DNA of 64,000 nt, taken from the NCBI RefSeq assembly GCF_004768465.1, contig NZ_SRMF01000001.1:845893-909892 (forward strand). Direction: 5' to 3'. Source of the DNA: Natronospirillum operosum (lineage in GTDB: Bacteria; Pseudomonadota; Gammaproteobacteria; Pseudomonadales; Natronospirillaceae). A model generated the notes under the pieces. It saw only the letters and a program-made list of their open reading frames with translations. It ran no database searches and was not told where the DNA came from. Shown here piece by piece: positions 9,409 to 19,599 of the stretch (positions are counted from its first letter, which is position 1; each line of letters opens with the position of its first letter). The position numbers and the translations under genes were made by a program.

Positions 9409-10422
9409 ATGAGCTGGCCGGCTCACTGGCAGCAGGTGACGCCACTGACGCGCCTGGCCCGCCCGCTGGCAGCTCTGTACGGACGCCTGTCCGCGCTTCA
9501 TCAGCGCCAGTTGCTGCGCCGACGTCAGCCGTTGCCGGTGCCCGTTATCGTGGTCGGCAATATCGTGGTTGGCGGTACCGGCAAGACTCCCATGATCGGT
9601 TGGTTGGCCGATTGGCTGCGCGCTCAGGGGCACAATCCGGGCATCGTCAGCCGGGGCCATGGTGGTCGGGAGCGCGGTCCCAGCCTGGTACAGCAGCAGG
9701 ACAGTGCGGCCCGGGTCGGCGATGAACCCCTGCTGTTGGCGCACCAGACCGGCTGCCCGGTCGCTGTCGGTCGGCGCCGTCCCGAGGCGGCGCGCCATCT
9801 GCTGCAGAAACACCCGGAAGTTGATGTGCTGATCAGTGATGACGGGCTGCAGCACCTGGCTCTGGACCGGCAATGCGAGCTCTGTCTGTTTGATGCAGAG
9901 GCAGGCTATGGTAATGGCGAATTGATCCCGGCCGGTCCCCTGCGGGAGCCGCTCAGCCGTCTGAACTCGGTGGACCTGGTGATCTGCAAGGGCAGCACCC
10001 GGGCCGCCGCCAGCAGCGCTCTGGCGCCCTGGCAGCCGTTGACCATGGCACTGCAACTTGGTGCTCTGCGAGCCTTGTCTCCGACGGCCAGCAGACCGGT
10101 CCCGACGCCAGCCAGTCAGACCGAGCCCGTGGTGGCCCTGTGCGGTATCGGGCAGCCAGAGTCCTTCTTCCGCCTGTTGCGGGCGGAGGGCTGGGCACTG
10201 GAGCCACTGGCGCTGTCGGATCACGGGGTGTTGTCACAACGACAACGCGCGGCCCTGCAGGGACGCACTGTGCTGATGACCAGCAAGGACGCGATCAAGC
10301 TGCAGGCAGACCCGTTGCCTTGCGCGGCCTATGAAGTACCATTGCAGGTGCAGTTCAGTCCGCTCGATCGGGAGCGCCTGGCGAGAACGCTGCAGCCAGT
10401 ATTGAACCGACCGACTGCCTGA
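9409..10422 (+). CDS. lpxK: Tetraacyldisaccharide 4'-kinase
   Basis: Membrane-associated kinase that adds the 4'-phosphate to lipid A disaccharide, the sixth step of lipid A synthesis. 337 residues, usual length. The P-loop [12 protein letters not shown] lies near 49-60; the N-terminal segment is basic and hydrophobic as in other LpxK proteins. [20 protein letters not shown] and [14 protein letters not shown] are family motifs. In many gammaproteobacteria a small Trm112-like gene sits between lpxK and kdsB; here the 41-bp gap holds none. Confidence 0.95.
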   Translation: MSWPAHWQQVTPLTRLARPLAALYGRLSALHQRQLLRRRQPLPVPVIVVGNIVVGGTGKTPMIGWLADWLRAQGHNPGIVSRGHGGRERGPSLVQQQDSAARVGDEPLLLAHQTGCPVAVGRRRPEAARHLLQKHPEVDVLISDDGLQHLALDRQCELCLFDAEAGYGNGELIPAGPLREPLSRLNSVDLVICKGSTRAAASSALAPWQPLTMALQLGALRALSPTASRPVPTPASQTEPVVALCGIGQPESFFRLLRAEGWALEPLALSDHGVLSQRQRAALQGRTVLMTSKDAIKLQADPLPCAAYEVPLQVQFSPLDRERLARTLQPVLNRPTA

Positions 10423-10463
10423 CCGGTAGTCGCCAAGCCGATTGTTCCATTGAAGAGTCTCCG

Positions 10464-11228
10464 ATGACAGCCAACTTGCCCGCTTTCAAGGTAGTGATCC
10501 CCGCCCGTTACGCCAGCAGCCGTCTGCCCGGCAAGCCATTGGCGGATATTCACGGTCGCCCCATGATCGCCTGGGTGGCAGATGCCGCTCGGCGCAGTCA
10601 GGCGGAGGAAGTCTGGGTGGCGACCGATGACCCGCGCATAGAGTCGGCGCTGCAGGCGATCGAGCTGCCCGTGGTGATGACTGCAGCAGACCATGAATCC
10701 GGTACCGATCGACTGGCCGAGGTGGCCAGGCTGCGCGGCTGGTCTGACGACACCATAGTGGTCAATGTGCAGGGTGATGAGCCTGGCATGCCCCCGACCC
10801 TGATCAATCAGGTTGCAGCATTGCTGGCGGCGCATCCGGAAGCCGGAGTGGCCTCGCTCTGTACCCCGATAGAGACCCTGACCGAATATCGCAACCCCAA
10901 TGCCGTCAAGGTGGTCACAGCGGGCAACGGGCTGGCCCTTTATTTCAGTCGCGCCTCCGTGCCGTACCTGCGTGACAGTGCCGACACGGTTCCCGATCTG
11001 GCCCGGCGTCATCTGGGGATATATGCCTATCGGGCCGGGGCCCTGCAGGCCTTTACCGGCTGGTCGCCGTCACCGTTGGAGCAGACAGAGAAGCTGGAAC
11101 AGTTGCGCTTTATGGAGCATGGCGTTGCGATCGCCATGGCCGAGGCCTGCGAGCCGCCACCCAGCGGAGTGGATACACCGGAAGATCTGGAGCAGATCCG
11201 CGGTCTGCTGAAGGGAGGTGTTGTGTGA
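10464..11228 (+). CDS. kdsB: 3-deoxy-manno-octulosonate cytidylyltransferase
   Basis: Activates KDO with CTP to CMP-KDO for transfer onto lipid A. 254 residues. The nucleotide-binding N-terminus [16 protein letters not shown] near 10-25, WVATDDPRI near 52, [12 protein letters not shown] near 98-109 and the C-terminal [12 protein letters not shown] are family hallmarks. The ATG start follows a GAAGAG site. The stop overlaps the GTG start of the phosphatase gene by 4 bp. Confidence 0.96.
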   Translation: MTANLPAFKVVIPARYASSRLPGKPLADIHGRPMIAWVADAARRSQAEEVWVATDDPRIESALQAIELPVVMTAADHESGTDRLAEVARLRGWSDDTIVVNVQGDEPGMPPTLINQVAALLAAHPEAGVASLCTPIETLTEYRNPNAVKVVTAGNGLALYFSRASVPYLRDSADTVPDLARRHLGIYAYRAGALQAFTGWSPSPLEQTEKLEQLRFMEHGVAIAMAEACEPPPSGVDTPEDLEQIRGLLKGGVV

Positions 11229-11755
11229 AGCCTGTACGTGTGCTGTTTGTCTGCCTGGGCAATATCTGTCGTTCACCCACGGCCGAGGGCGTGTTCCGTG
11301 CGGCGGTGGCCCGGGCCGGCCTGTCAGATCGCATAGAGACAGATTCGGCCGGCACCGGTACCTGGCATGTGGGTAAACCGCCTGACTCCCGGGCGCGGGC
11401 TGAAGCCGCTGCGCGAGGCATTGAACTGGACGATCTGCGAGCACGCCAGGTGCAGACGGATGACTTCACCGCCTTCGACTATGTGTTGGCGATGGATAAA
11501 CAGAATCTGCGGGATCTGGAAGCGCTTTACCGGGACAGCGGAGCTCAGGGGCAGGCTCCGGTGCTGTTTCTCGATTTTGCACCGCACCAGGCCCGACGTG
11601 AAGTGCCCGATCCCTACTACGGGGGTGAAGACGGTTTTCGCGATGTGTTTGATCTTTGTACCGAGGCGGCCGAAGGCCTGTTGAAGCACATCCAGGCACG
11701 CATGATGCAACAGCCAGGGTCCGACTCCTCGGAGCGCAGCGGGCCTGCCTTGTGA
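11225..11755 (+). CDS. Low-molecular-weight protein-tyrosine phosphatase
   Basis: Cytoplasmic tyrosine phosphatase, 176 residues. The catalytic P-loop CLGNICRS (CX5R) begins near residue 9, and the general-acid loop [10 protein letters not shown] lies near 128. Start GTG 11225 with AAGGGAGG just upstream; both ends share 4-bp GTGA overlaps with kdsB and murB, indicating coupled translation. Family members often act on tyrosine kinases of capsule export, but no kinase gene is near, so the substrate is open. The C-terminal 20 residues are longer than in typical 155-residue members. Confidence 0.92.
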   Translation: MKPVRVLFVCLGNICRSPTAEGVFRAAVARAGLSDRIETDSAGTGTWHVGKPPDSRARAEAAARGIELDDLRARQVQTDDFTAFDYVLAMDKQNLRDLEALYRDSGAQGQAPVLFLDFAPHQARREVPDPYYGGEDGFRDVFDLCTEAAEGLLKHIQARMMQQPGSDSSERSGPAL

Positions 11756-12756
11756 TCCTGCATGATTTCAATCTCGGGCGGCTGCAGACCATGGCCTGTG
11801 CCAGTGTGGCGCAACACGCGGCCCCGGTTCGATCGCTGGCGGATCTGGAGCAGGCCCTGGCCTGGGCCAGTGAACACGATCAGCCGGTGCGCATCCTGGG
11901 GCAGGGCAGCAATGTGCTGGCGGCCGAACAGGTCGATGGCCTGACCCTGATCAATGAACTGTCCGGTCTGCAGGCTCTGGCCTGGGATGAAGACAGCGTG
12001 ACGGTAGCGGTGGGCAGCGGTATCAACTGGCACTGGTGGGTGCGGTTCAGCAGCGCCCAGGGGTGGTATGGGTTGGAGAATCTGGCCCTGATTCCCGGTA
12101 CGGTTGGTGCGGCGCCGGTACAGAATATCGGTGCCTATGGGGTAGAGGTGGAAAGCTTTATCGAGCACCTGGAAGCCGTCAGCCTGCATAGCGGAGAAAT
12201 GCGTCAGTTTGCGCGCGCCGAATGTGCCTTCAGCTATCGGGATTCAGTGTTCAAACACGCCGAGGCGGGCCGCTGGTTTATCACCCAGGTAGTCTTCCGG
12301 CTACCGCGCCGGTTCCGTCCGGTGCTCACCTACGGACCTCTGCAGCGGCTTGTGCAGCCGACACCGAGGCAACTGATCGAACAGGTCTGTTCCGTACGAC
12401 TGGAAAAGCTGCCGCAACCCCGGGCCGTCCCCAATGCGGGCAGTTTCTTCACCAACCCCATGGTTACCAGCAGCCATGCTGCGGCTTTGCAGGAGCGCCA
12501 TCCTGATCTGCCCATGTTCAGGTCCGCTGATGGTCGCACCAAGCTGGCTGCAGGATGGCTGATCGATCAGGCTGGCTGGAAAGGCTGGCGTGATCCGGAT
12601 AGCGGGGTGGGTACCTGGCATCAGCAGGCACTGGTGATCATCAATCCCCAGCGGCGTCCGCGCAGCGATGTGCTGGCAGTGGCGGGGCGCATTCAGGACG
12701 ACATCGAGCAACGGTTTGGTGTGCGCCTGGAGCGGGAGCCCCGCCTGTTCGGCTGA
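11752..12756 (+). CDS. murB: UDP-N-acetylenolpyruvoylglucosamine reductase
   Basis: FAD- and NADPH-dependent reductase making UDP-N-acetylmuramate for peptidoglycan. 334 residues from GTG 11752, which overlaps the phosphatase stop; the N-terminal [13 protein letters not shown] is where MurB begins. GQGSNVL near 43 and IPGTVGAAPVQNIGAYG near 115 bind FAD, YRDSVFK near 162 and NAGSFFTNP near 228 include the active-site serine. The long form with the extra C-terminal domain is the E. coli-like type I. Last gene of the run that begins with exbB; a terminator follows. Confidence 0.95.
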   Translation: MILHDFNLGRLQTMACASVAQHAAPVRSLADLEQALAWASEHDQPVRILGQGSNVLAAEQVDGLTLINELSGLQALAWDEDSVTVAVGSGINWHWWVRFSSAQGWYGLENLALIPGTVGAAPVQNIGAYGVEVESFIEHLEAVSLHSGEMRQFARAECAFSYRDSVFKHAEAGRWFITQVVFRLPRRFRPVLTYGPLQRLVQPTPRQLIEQVCSVRLEKLPQPRAVPNAGSFFTNPMVTSSHAAALQERHPDLPMFRSADGRTKLAAGWLIDQAGWKGWRDPDSGVGTWHQQALVIINPQRRPRSDVLAVAGRIQDDIEQRFGVRLEREPRLFG

Positions 12757-12775
12757 CTGTCGATTGGACGGATAC

Positions 12776-12805
12776 AAAAAAGGCGGCCCGAAGGCCGCCT
12801 TTTTT
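12776..12805. terminator. Bidirectional terminator between murB and rne
   Basis: Perfect stem GGCGGCC (12782-12788), loop CGAA, GGCCGCC (12793-12799), flanked by A6 on the left and T6 on the right. The symmetry makes it an intrinsic terminator on both strands, ending murB on the plus strand and rne on the minus strand. Confidence 0.92.
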
Positions 12806-12825
12806 AGGCTGGTGCAAGGTCAGAC

Positions 12826-15800
12826 TCAGGAGTCTGCCTGCTGACGCTTGCGCATCTCACGCGGGTCGTTGGGCGCTCGGCCCGACTTCCGGCCCGAAGA
12901 GGCTTCTGCACTGTCCTTGTCGTTTGCCGGCGCCGATTGCTCTGCGCTGGTGGCAGCCGGTGGCGCTGCGGCCTCAGGCTTTTCCACCTTGGGCGGTTCG
13001 GCTTGGGGTGCTGCTGTCACGGGCGCTTCGGCCTTGGGCTTTTCGACCTTCGGTGCCTTGGCGGCCGGGACTTCAGCTTTTTCTTCAGCAGCCAAAGCTT
13101 TGGGGGCTTCTGGCGCCGGTTCAGGCTTGCTGTCTGTCGGCGCCGCAGGCTTTGCTTCCGGTTCGGCCTGCGCAGTAGCCTGATCCTCGGCTGTCGGTTT
13201 GGCCGGTTTTCTGGCTCTGGAAGCGGCTTTTGGCTTGTCGGCCTTGGGCTTGTCGGCCTGGACAGGAGCTTCCGCCGGCTCGCTGTCTGCTTCAGGTGCT
13301 GCCTGTGCGGCAGCAACCTTGGCGTCGGTCTGCGGCTGCTGGTCGGTCTGAGCATCGCTGTCAGTAGTTGCGGTGCCTTTCTGGTCCCCGGACTCGGACT
13401 CATTGCCGGCATCCTGGCCGCTGCTTCTGGAGCGCTTGGCGCCGCCACGGCTGCCGCGCTTGCGACCACCTGACTTGGGCTTGCTGTCTTCGTCGCCGCT
13501 GGCGCTGTCCTGGCTGTCTGCCAGTTGGTCCGCCTTCGCTTCTGTGGTTGCTTCCGCGTCTGCCGGTGCATTCTGTGCCTGCTCGGCCTTGCGCGGGGCC
13601 CTGGGCTTGCTCTCTTTCTTGCTGTCAGTAGCGGCCTGATCGCTGGCTGCTTTCTTTGCAGGGGCCTCTGCCGCAACATTGCCCTTGGCCGGTGCTGACT
13701 GTTCGGTGGCCGCAGTCTCCGTAGCCTGCTTCAGTTCTTCAGGGCGTTCATCACGACGCTCCTTGCGGTTCTGGCCCTTGGCGGCCTGACCTTGTTCACG
13801 GCCGGGACGCTTGCTCGGGCTCGCCATCGGTGCAGTGTCGTCTTGCGGCTGCTCGGCCTGATCATTCTGGTCTTTCTGCCGGTTGCCACTGCGACCGCCA
13901 CGGCCTCTGCCGCCGCGAGCGTCATCCTGCTGACGACCACCGCGACCCCGGTTGCGCTCACCGGTGCCGCCACGCTCATTGCTGCGTTCGCCGTTGCCAC
14001 CGCGCTCACTGCTGCGTTCGCTGTTGCCACGCTGGTCATTCTGCTGACCACCCTTGTTGTCGGTATTGGTGCCGCCCTTGCCACGACTGCCGCGACGACG
14101 ATTATTGCCGCCCTGGCTGCTGTCATCGCTCTTGTCGGTACCACGGCCGCCACGGTTGTCAGCCTGATTCCGGTTGCCGCTGCCGCCGCGGGTGTTGTTA
14201 CGCCCCCGGCTGTCGGCGCTGCGTCGCTGTTGAGCGCCACCGCGAGTCTGGGTGCCGCTGCGGCGACGGTCACTCTGGCGACCGCCCCGACGATTGTCAT
14301 CGTCATTGCTGTCACTGCTGAACAGGTTGCTCAGCCAGCCACCCAGGCGGCTCATGACGCCGGGCTCTGCTCTGGCTGCTGCCGGTTTGGCCGCAGGGGC
14401 AGGGGCGCTGGGCTGCTGCGCTGCCGCAGGGGCCGGTGCAGGCGGTGCCATGACACCGGAAATGGCCGCTTCCTCCGGCTTGTGGCTGCGCTCCAGTACC
14501 GCTTCCTGCTCGGTGGTGGAATTGTCTTCCAGCTTCAGGGCGTAGGAGGGTTCATCGGTCAGGGTTTCATCGTCATCCCGCACACGGGTGACTTCATAAT
14601 GCGGGGTCACCATGTCCGGGTTCGGAATGACCACCACCTGAACCTTCTGTGTGGCTTCGATACGTGCCAGATTCTCCCGCTTTTCGTTGAGCAGGAAGGT
14701 CGCTACCGGCATAGGTACAATGCACCGAACCTGAGCGGTGCGGTCCTTGAAGGATTCTTCTTCCATCAGACGCAGAATGGCCAGTGACAGCGACTTCACA
14801 TCGCGGATCACACCATGGCCTTCACAGCGCGGGCACACGATACCGCTGGTTTCACCCAGAGAAGGACGCAGACGCTGGCGAGACATCTCCAGCAGCCCAA
14901 AACGGGAGATGCGGCCAATCTGAACACGGGCCCGATCGGAATCGGTGGCGTTTTTCAGACGGTTTTCCACTTCCTTTTGATTGCGGCTGCTCGACATGTC
15001 GATAAAGTCAATGACCACCAGGCCACCCATATCGCGCAGACGCAACTGGCGGGCGATCTCGTCGGCCGCTTCCAGGTTCGTGTTGAGTGCGGTTTCCTCG
15101 ATATCACCACCCTTGGTGGCGCGTGAGGAATTGATGTCGATGGCGACAAAGGCTTCGGTCGGGTCAATAACGATGGAGCCGCCGGAAGGCAGTTTCACTT
15201 CGCGCTGGAAGGCGGACTCGATCTGCGCCTCGATCTGATAGCGGCTGAACAGCGGCACCTGATCTTCATACAGCTTGAGCTTGGCCTCGAAGTGCGGCAT
15301 GACCTTGCGTACAAAATCCATGGCGTGTTCGTAGACTTCCTTGTTGTCGATCAGCACCTCGCCGATATCCTGGCGGAGATAGTCGCGGATGGCACGGATG
15401 ATGACATTGCTCTCCTGCAGAATCAGGAAAGGGGCCGGGCGTTCACTAGCCGCGCCGTCAATGCTCTCCCAGAGTTGCATGAGGTAATCAAGATCCCACT
15501 GCAGTTCTTCCGAGGTACGGCCAATACCGGCCGTGCGCACGATGACACCCATGCCTTCGGGAATATTCACTCCACGCATGGCGTCTTTCAGGTTGGAACG
15601 TTCCTCACCCTCGATACGTCGGGAAATACCTCCGGCGCGCGGATTGTTGGGCATCAGCACCAGGTAGCGACCAGCCAGACTGATCAGGGTGGTCAGGGCG
15701 GCGCCCTTGGTGCCACGTTCTTCCTTGTCCACCTGCACAATGACTTCGGTGCCTTCGGCAACCACTTCCTTGATATTCACCCGTCCCTGAACATTCGGGT

Positions 15801-16038
15801 CCTTGAAATAGGTGCGGGCGATTTCCTTCAGCGGGAGAAATCCGTGGCGCTCGGAGCCGAAGTCGACAAAGGCGGCTTCCAGGGAGGGTTCTACGCGGGT
15901 GATCTTGCCTTTATAGATGTTGGCTTTTTTCTGCTCGTGGGAACCGTTTTCGATATCCAGATCGTAGAGGAATTGACCATCGACGAGGGCGACCCGAATC
16001 TCTTCGGACTGGGTCGCATTGATCAGCATTCTTTTCAT
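12826..16038 (-). CDS. rne: Ribonuclease E
   Basis: Endoribonuclease that starts mRNA decay, matures rRNA and tRNA, and scaffolds the degradosome. 1070 residues. [10 protein letters not shown] start, S1 RNA-binding domain at about 35-125, RNase H-like and 5'-sensor parts, then the catalytic region with AIDINS and VVIDFIDMS aspartates (near 303 and 346), and the zinc-link CPRCEG near 405. A short amphipathic segment [14 protein letters not shown] near 560 matches the membrane anchor. Residues about 580-720 are arginine/glycine-rich (many RGG), and about 740-1070 are alanine/proline/lysine/glutamate-rich repeats, as expected of a disordered scaffold. Partner-binding sites are not recognisable by eye. 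Confidence 0.96.
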   Translation of the reverse strand: MKRMLINATQSEEIRVALVDGQFLYDLDIENGSHEQKKANIYKGKITRVEPSLEAAFVDFGSERHGFLPLKEIARTYFKDPNVQGRVNIKEVVAEGTEVIVQVDKEERGTKGAALTTLISLAGRYLVLMPNNPRAGGISRRIEGEERSNLKDAMRGVNIPEGMGVIVRTAGIGRTSEELQWDLDYLMQLWESIDGAASERPAPFLILQESNVIIRAIRDYLRQDIGEVLIDNKEVYEHAMDFVRKVMPHFEAKLKLYEDQVPLFSRYQIEAQIESAFQREVKLPSGGSIVIDPTEAFVAIDINSSRATKGGDIEETALNTNLEAADEIARQLRLRDMGGLVVIDFIDMSSSRNQKEVENRLKNATDSDRARVQIGRISRFGLLEMSRQRLRPSLGETSGIVCPRCEGHGVIRDVKSLSLAILRLMEEESFKDRTAQVRCIVPMPVATFLLNEKRENLARIEATQKVQVVVIPNPDMVTPHYEVTRVRDDDETLTDEPSYALKLEDNSTTEQEAVLERSHKPEEAAISGVMAPPAPAPAAAQQPSAPAPAAKPAAARAEPGVMSRLGGWLSNLFSSDSNDDDNRRGGRQSDRRRSGTQTRGGAQQRRSADSRGRNNTRGGSGNRNQADNRGGRGTDKSDDSSQGGNNRRRGSRGKGGTNTDNKGGQQNDQRGNSERSSERGGNGERSNERGGTGERNRGRGGRQQDDARGGRGRGGRSGNRQKDQNDQAEQPQDDTAPMASPSKRPGREQGQAAKGQNRKERRDERPEELKQATETAATEQSAPAKGNVAAEAPAKKAASDQAATDSKKESKPRAPRKAEQAQNAPADAEATTEAKADQLADSQDSASGDEDSKPKSGGRKRGSRGGAKRSRSSGQDAGNESESGDQKGTATTDSDAQTDQQPQTDAKVAAAQAAPEADSEPAEAPVQADKPKADKPKAASRARKPAKPTAEDQATAQAEPEAKPAAPTDSKPEPAPEAPKALAAEEKAEVPAAKAPKVEKPKAEAPVTAAPQAEPPKVEKPEAAAPPAATSAEQSAPANDKDSAEASSGRKSGRAPNDPREMRKRQQADS

Positions 16039-16605
16039 AGAGAATCTGTACTCTTTTCCATGATTTTACGGAGTAGAGCCACAGTCTCAGTGCCTGAATG
16101 AAGCGTGCTCATGGGAGCAGACAGTGTCTGACCCGAGCAGGGCAGGTGGTACAGGCGGCACCCAACACAGGGGCGGGCCCGACCAACAGCGGGAATACTT
16201 TTGGGGACGGTATTGATAACGGCACAGCTCGGGGCTGTTTTAACCTGCCGGGCTCCGGGATGTCAGCGCGCCTGCCCGACGGCCTTGGCCGTCGCGGGGA
16301 AGAAACGATGTTGTCCAATTGACGTGCAATCCGGCTGCGAAATCTGGCTTAGGGCCGCAGGAAACCGTGTCTGACCGTCCAGTCTTACATTCAGTGAACC
16401 GAAGACTTGTCGCTCGGTTTTGGGTGGCCCGGCTCTTCTGAAGCCGCACACACCACTAAAATTGCGTCGCGTTTTCGTGTCAGCAGGGCAAGCCGGCATG
16501 TTCTTGGCCGGGGCCTCTGCGACTCTACGCAATATATCAGAAAATGGCGATACAGCAAATGCCTGCCAATGGTTCCTCCGCACGCAGGCTGATACCATAC
16601 GCGCC
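16039..16605. other. Divergent leader region between rne and rluC
   Basis: 567 bp without a convincing gene. On the minus strand it would form a long rne 5' leader; in E. coli a leader of about 360 nt mediates RNase E autoregulation. It contains a strong hairpin GACGGCC-TT-GGCCGTC at 16278-16293. The open frames inside are proline/arginine-rich and show no recognisable protein. The rluC promoter must lie in the AT-richer part near 16530-16600. Autoregulation is inferred by analogy. Confidence 0.5.
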
Positions 16606-17595
16606 ATGACAGACTCCTCTCCAATCAATGCTGCGGCCGACACCACGGCCGATCAGCCGTACCGCGTGCGTCATGTGCGTATAGATGCCGGCCACGAAGG
16701 CCAGCGGCTGGACAATTTCCTGCTCCATGAACTGAAAGGCGCCCCCAAGAGCCTGATCTATCGCATTATTCGCAAGGGTGAGGTGCGCGTGAACAAGAAA
16801 CGCGCCAAGCCTCTGCAGAAGCTGTGTATTGGCGATGACGTGCGGGTGCCACCGGTGCGTCTGCAGCAGAGTGATACTCCGCCGCCACCCTCGGCACAGC
16901 TCAGCCGCACGCTGCGCGAACGCATACTGTGGGATGATGATGCCTTCATGGTAATCGACAAACCCAGCGGTCTGGCCGTGCATGGCGGCAGCGGCATTAC
17001 GCTGGGTCTGATCGAGAGCCTGCGGCAGATCTACCCCGACTATCATCACCTGGAACTGGTGCACCGGCTCGATCGCGAAACTTCCGGCTGTGTGATGATT
17101 GCGAAAAAACGCAGCGCTCTGCGTCAGTTGCACGCCATGCTGCGTGAGCATCATATCGACAAGCAGTATCATTGCATCGTGCACGGGCGCTGGCCGGACC
17201 ACCGCACCCGCGTCAATGTACCGCTGCGCAAGCAGGTGCTGCAGTCGGGTGAGCGCATGGTCAAGCCGGAAACCGAGGCCGGTGACGGTGCCAAGCGGTC
17301 GGATACCCGCTTTGCCGTGGAGCAGGTTCTGAGCGGGCCGGGGCTGACGCTGGTCAGGGCCAGCCCCAGGACCGGACGCACACACCAGATTCGTGTGCAT
17401 GCGCAGGTGGCCGGCCACCCCATTCTGGGTGATGACAAGTACGCCACCAGCGAGCAATTGGCAGAGGCGAGAACACTGGGCGTTAAACGGCTGCTGTTGC
17501 ATGCCAGCGCCCTGAATTTCCGCCACCCGCTGACCGATGAGCCAGTGGCTATCGAAGCGCCGCTGCCGGAAGCCTTTACCCGGCTGCTGTCGTAG
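16606..17595 (+). CDS. rluC: 23S rRNA pseudouridine synthase
   Basis: Converts three uridines in the 23S rRNA peptidyl-transferase region to pseudouridine. 329 residues from ATG 16606: N-terminal S4 RNA-binding domain (QRLDNFLLHEL near 27, IRKGEVRVNKKRAK near 55), then the catalytic domain with HRLDRETSGC near 150 carrying the essential aspartate, and RTGRTHQIRVH near 255. The upstream in-frame extension lacks homologous features. Divergent from rne, as in many gammaproteobacteria. The TAG stop lies inside a REP element. Confidence 0.94.
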   Translation: MTDSSPINAAADTTADQPYRVRHVRIDAGHEGQRLDNFLLHELKGAPKSLIYRIIRKGEVRVNKKRAKPLQKLCIGDDVRVPPVRLQQSDTPPPPSAQLSRTLRERILWDDDAFMVIDKPSGLAVHGGSGITLGLIESLRQIYPDYHHLELVHRLDRETSGCVMIAKKRSALRQLHAMLREHHIDKQYHCIVHGRWPDHRTRVNVPLRKQVLQSGERMVKPETEAGDGAKRSDTRFAVEQVLSGPGLTLVRASPRTGRTHQIRVHAQVAGHPILGDDKYATSEQLAEARTLGVKRLLLHASALNFRHPLTDEPVAIEAPLPEAFTRLLS

Positions 17596-17614
17596 CGAGG
17601 GACGCAAGTCCCGA
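17592..17614 (+). repeat. REP element containing the rluC stop codon
   Basis: Single plus-orientation copy of the GTAG-headed palindrome (GGGAC-GCAA-GTCCC). The TAG of its head is the stop codon of rluC, so the element abuts the coding sequence directly. Confidence 0.9.
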
Positions 17615-17667
17615 TCAATTTCGACGCCTGACACCAGGCGCAGACACAAGACAAAGGAAGACACACC

Positions 17668-18720
17668 ATGGCAGATAACAACGAAACCTGGGACCGCCGT
17701 CCACGCCCCGAAGGTGACAGCTCCGGTCAGAACAACCCTGGCAATAGCCAGGACAGCCCGGCCAGGGTCTCGCGCCGCGAAGCCAAGGAATGGCAACTGA
17801 TCGAGAAGATCGTGCTGACCCACAGCAACGAACTGAAGCGCAGCCGCCGCTGGGGCATCCTGTTCAAGTCGCTGACCTTTATCTATCTGTTTGCATTGCT
17901 GTACTACCTGGTCATCGCGCCTGGCGTCATGACCCGGGGGCCGGTACAGACCGGCGGCCATATTGCCGTGGTCGAAATGCACGGCCAGATCGCGGACAAC
18001 TGGGACATCTCCATGGAGACCCATCGCGAGCCGCTGCTGGATGCCTTTGCGCATCCGGATACTCAGGCTGTGGTGCTGGATATCAACTCGCCCGGCGGCA
18101 GCCCGCTGCAGGCGCATCTGCTGTATGAACTGATCAATGACCTCAAGGCCGACTACCCGGACATCCCGGTGTACGCCGTAGTTGGCGAGATGGCAGCCAG
18201 TGGTGGCTACTACATTGCCGCTGCCGCCGATGAAATCTATGCCGGCGGCTCCAGCCTGGTCGGTTCCATCGGCGTGATTTCCGGCAGCTTTGGCTTTGAC
18301 CGCGCGCTGGAAGAACTGGGTGTGGACCGCCGCATCTACACGGCCGGTGAAAACAAGGCCTTCCTGGACATGTTCTCGCCCGAGAACGAGGAGGCCGTGG
18401 CGCACTGGCAGACCGTACTCGACAGCGTGCACGAGCAGTTCCTGGAAGCCGTCATTGCCGGCCGGGGCGATCGACTGGATGACAGCAACCCCGATGTGCT
18501 CAGCGGCTTCCTGTGGTCCGGCCGGCAGGCTGTCGACAATGGACTGATCGATGGCATCGAATCCATCTACAGCCTGGCCAACCGGCTGGAGATCGACGAA
18601 TTGCTGTATTTCGATCCGAAACGGGACCCCTGGCGCCAGATTCTGGACGACCTGGGCATCGCCGTGGGGCAGGGTATTGGCCAGGCCATACAGGCCGACC
18701 GCTGGTTCGAACTGCGCTGA
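17668..18720 (+). CDS. sppA: S49 family signal peptide peptidase-like protease (SppA/SohB)
   Basis: Inner-membrane serine protease of family S49, thought to cut leftover signal peptides. 350 residues: hydrophilic N-terminus, one membrane helix at about 68-92, periplasmic catalytic domain. The nucleophile lies in GEMAASGGYYIAAAADEI near 174 and the likely lysine base in AGENKAFLDMF near 229. DINSPGGSPLQAHLLYELI near 130 is a family motif. Length fits the short single-domain SppA form. The ATG follows CAAAGGAAG. It is the last gene before the accessory block. Confidence 0.9.
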   Translation: MADNNETWDRRPRPEGDSSGQNNPGNSQDSPARVSRREAKEWQLIEKIVLTHSNELKRSRRWGILFKSLTFIYLFALLYYLVIAPGVMTRGPVQTGGHIAVVEMHGQIADNWDISMETHREPLLDAFAHPDTQAVVLDINSPGGSPLQAHLLYELINDLKADYPDIPVYAVVGEMAASGGYYIAAAADEIYAGGSSLVGSIGVISGSFGFDRALEELGVDRRIYTAGENKAFLDMFSPENEEAVAHWQTVLDSVHEQFLEAVIAGRGDRLDDSNPDVLSGFLWSGRQAVDNGLIDGIESIYSLANRLEIDELLYFDPKRDPWRQILDDLGIAVGQGIGQAIQADRWFELR

Positions 18721-18941
18721 AGCACCAACTGGCTCAAGCCTGACTTGCCCGGACTGCAGCTTGCAAATCCGGGCGGGTCAGCTATACCTAGAGTCAGGTC
18801 CGAACAGGCTCCACCCCAAGGACCCCACAAACCGAAGGCACAAACCGAAAGATTGGACAGCCACCTCACCCGGCCGGGCGGTAGCGTGCCCAGACTCCTT
18901 GTAGCGAGGCACGCAAGTGCCGATCTGGGGCCCTTGGCCGC
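18721..18941. other. Intergenic boundary with hairpin and REP
   Basis: Just after sppA a long inverted repeat (CTGAC-TT-GCCCGGA at 18740-18753, TCCGGGC-GG-GTCAG ending near 18782) may act as transcript end although no T-run follows. A REP copy lies at 18901-18923, with the stem changed on both sides to GGCAC-GCAA-GTGCC. I see no gene here. Confidence 0.6.
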
Positions 18942-19283
18942 GCACACCACGACTACCGCACCTCGAGCGACGCTACCTTGTGACTGACGCCCGAAGAGCT
19001 GCTTCGGCGCTTTCTGCTGCATGTCTTGCCCAAGGGCTTCATGCGCATCCATCACTATGGTTTTCTGGCCAATGCGGTCAAACGGCGCTGCCTGTCGCTG
19101 ATCCGCCGGCAACTGCCGGGCCAGCAGAGGCAAAAAGACAAGATCACGTCGGCGTCGACGGACAGGCCTGGCGCGCACTGCCCGAATTGCGGCCACCAGC
19201 CGGTGGCGTGTCTGGGTGAGGATCAACCTAGTGGGCACCGGATGCCCAGGCACAGAGTCACACAGAGACTGGATAGCAGTTAG
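18942..19283 (+). pseudogene. IS91-family transposase C-terminal relic
   Basis: The frame reads HHDYRTSSDATL, a TGA stop at 18981, then TPEELLRRFLLHVLPKGF, RIHHYGFLAN and a cysteine motif CPNCG. The combination DYR...FLLHVLPKGF.RI.HYGFLAN is the C-terminal signature of IS91/IS801/ISCR-type HUH (Y2) rolling-circle transposases. The N-terminal catalytic part with the two tyrosines is missing and the remaining frame has a stop, so it is dead. It is the first sign of mobile DNA at the left end of the accessory block. Confidence 0.8.
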
Positions 19284-19490
19284 CAGCCGACAGAACGGAA
19301 TCAAAACCCTTGCTTTGGGGTGGGCCCGAGGGGTGGCCTTGTCGCAGGGGCAGCAGGGGTGTACGACCGGACAAGGTCTTCTCGTCGTGGATGGCGAGCG
19401 TGTTCGACGGCACAGTCGGACCATACCCCTCGCTGACGAGCAGGGACGCCCGAGGCAAAAAAAATTCCCTAGACAACGAGGTCAGGCGGC
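19284..19490. other. Non-coding stretch between IS91 relic and attC
   Basis: About 200 bp with no supported gene. A minus-strand open frame (19258-19476) overlaps the relic and has no recognisable domain. Its position suggests the 3' end of the IS91-type element, but no origin or terminus could be identified by eye. An A8 tract lies at 19457-19464. Confidence 0.4.
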
Positions 19491-19537
19491 GTTCAACATG
19501 CGGTTGTAGCGGCGCTGCGCTGCCGTATAACCGCTTA
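19491..19537 (+). other. Putative integron attC recombination site
   Basis: GTTCAAC (fits RYYYAAC) at 19491 and GTTGGGC (fits GTTRRRY) at 19531 bracket an imperfect palindrome: GCGGTT-G-TA-GCGGC on the left pairs with GCCG-TA-T-AACCGC on the right, leaving unpaired bases as attC folds do. At 47 bp it is shorter than usual (about 57-140 bp). The gene immediately downstream, chrA, would be the first cassette after this site. Confidence 0.6.
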
Positions 19538-19599
19538 TTTGTTGGGCGGCAAAGCTAGGCAGCCACCAGAGCATTACACACACTATCAGGGAGTAAAAC

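Noticed and set aside
12826-16038. Long open frames on the plus strand across rne
   Set aside because: They are antisense shadows of the repetitive, GC-rich rne tail; the alanine-, glycine- or arginine-rich products resemble no protein.
19258-19476. Minus-strand frame (72 residues) near the IS91 relic
   Set aside because: No recognisable domain and overlaps the relic; no ribosome site seen.
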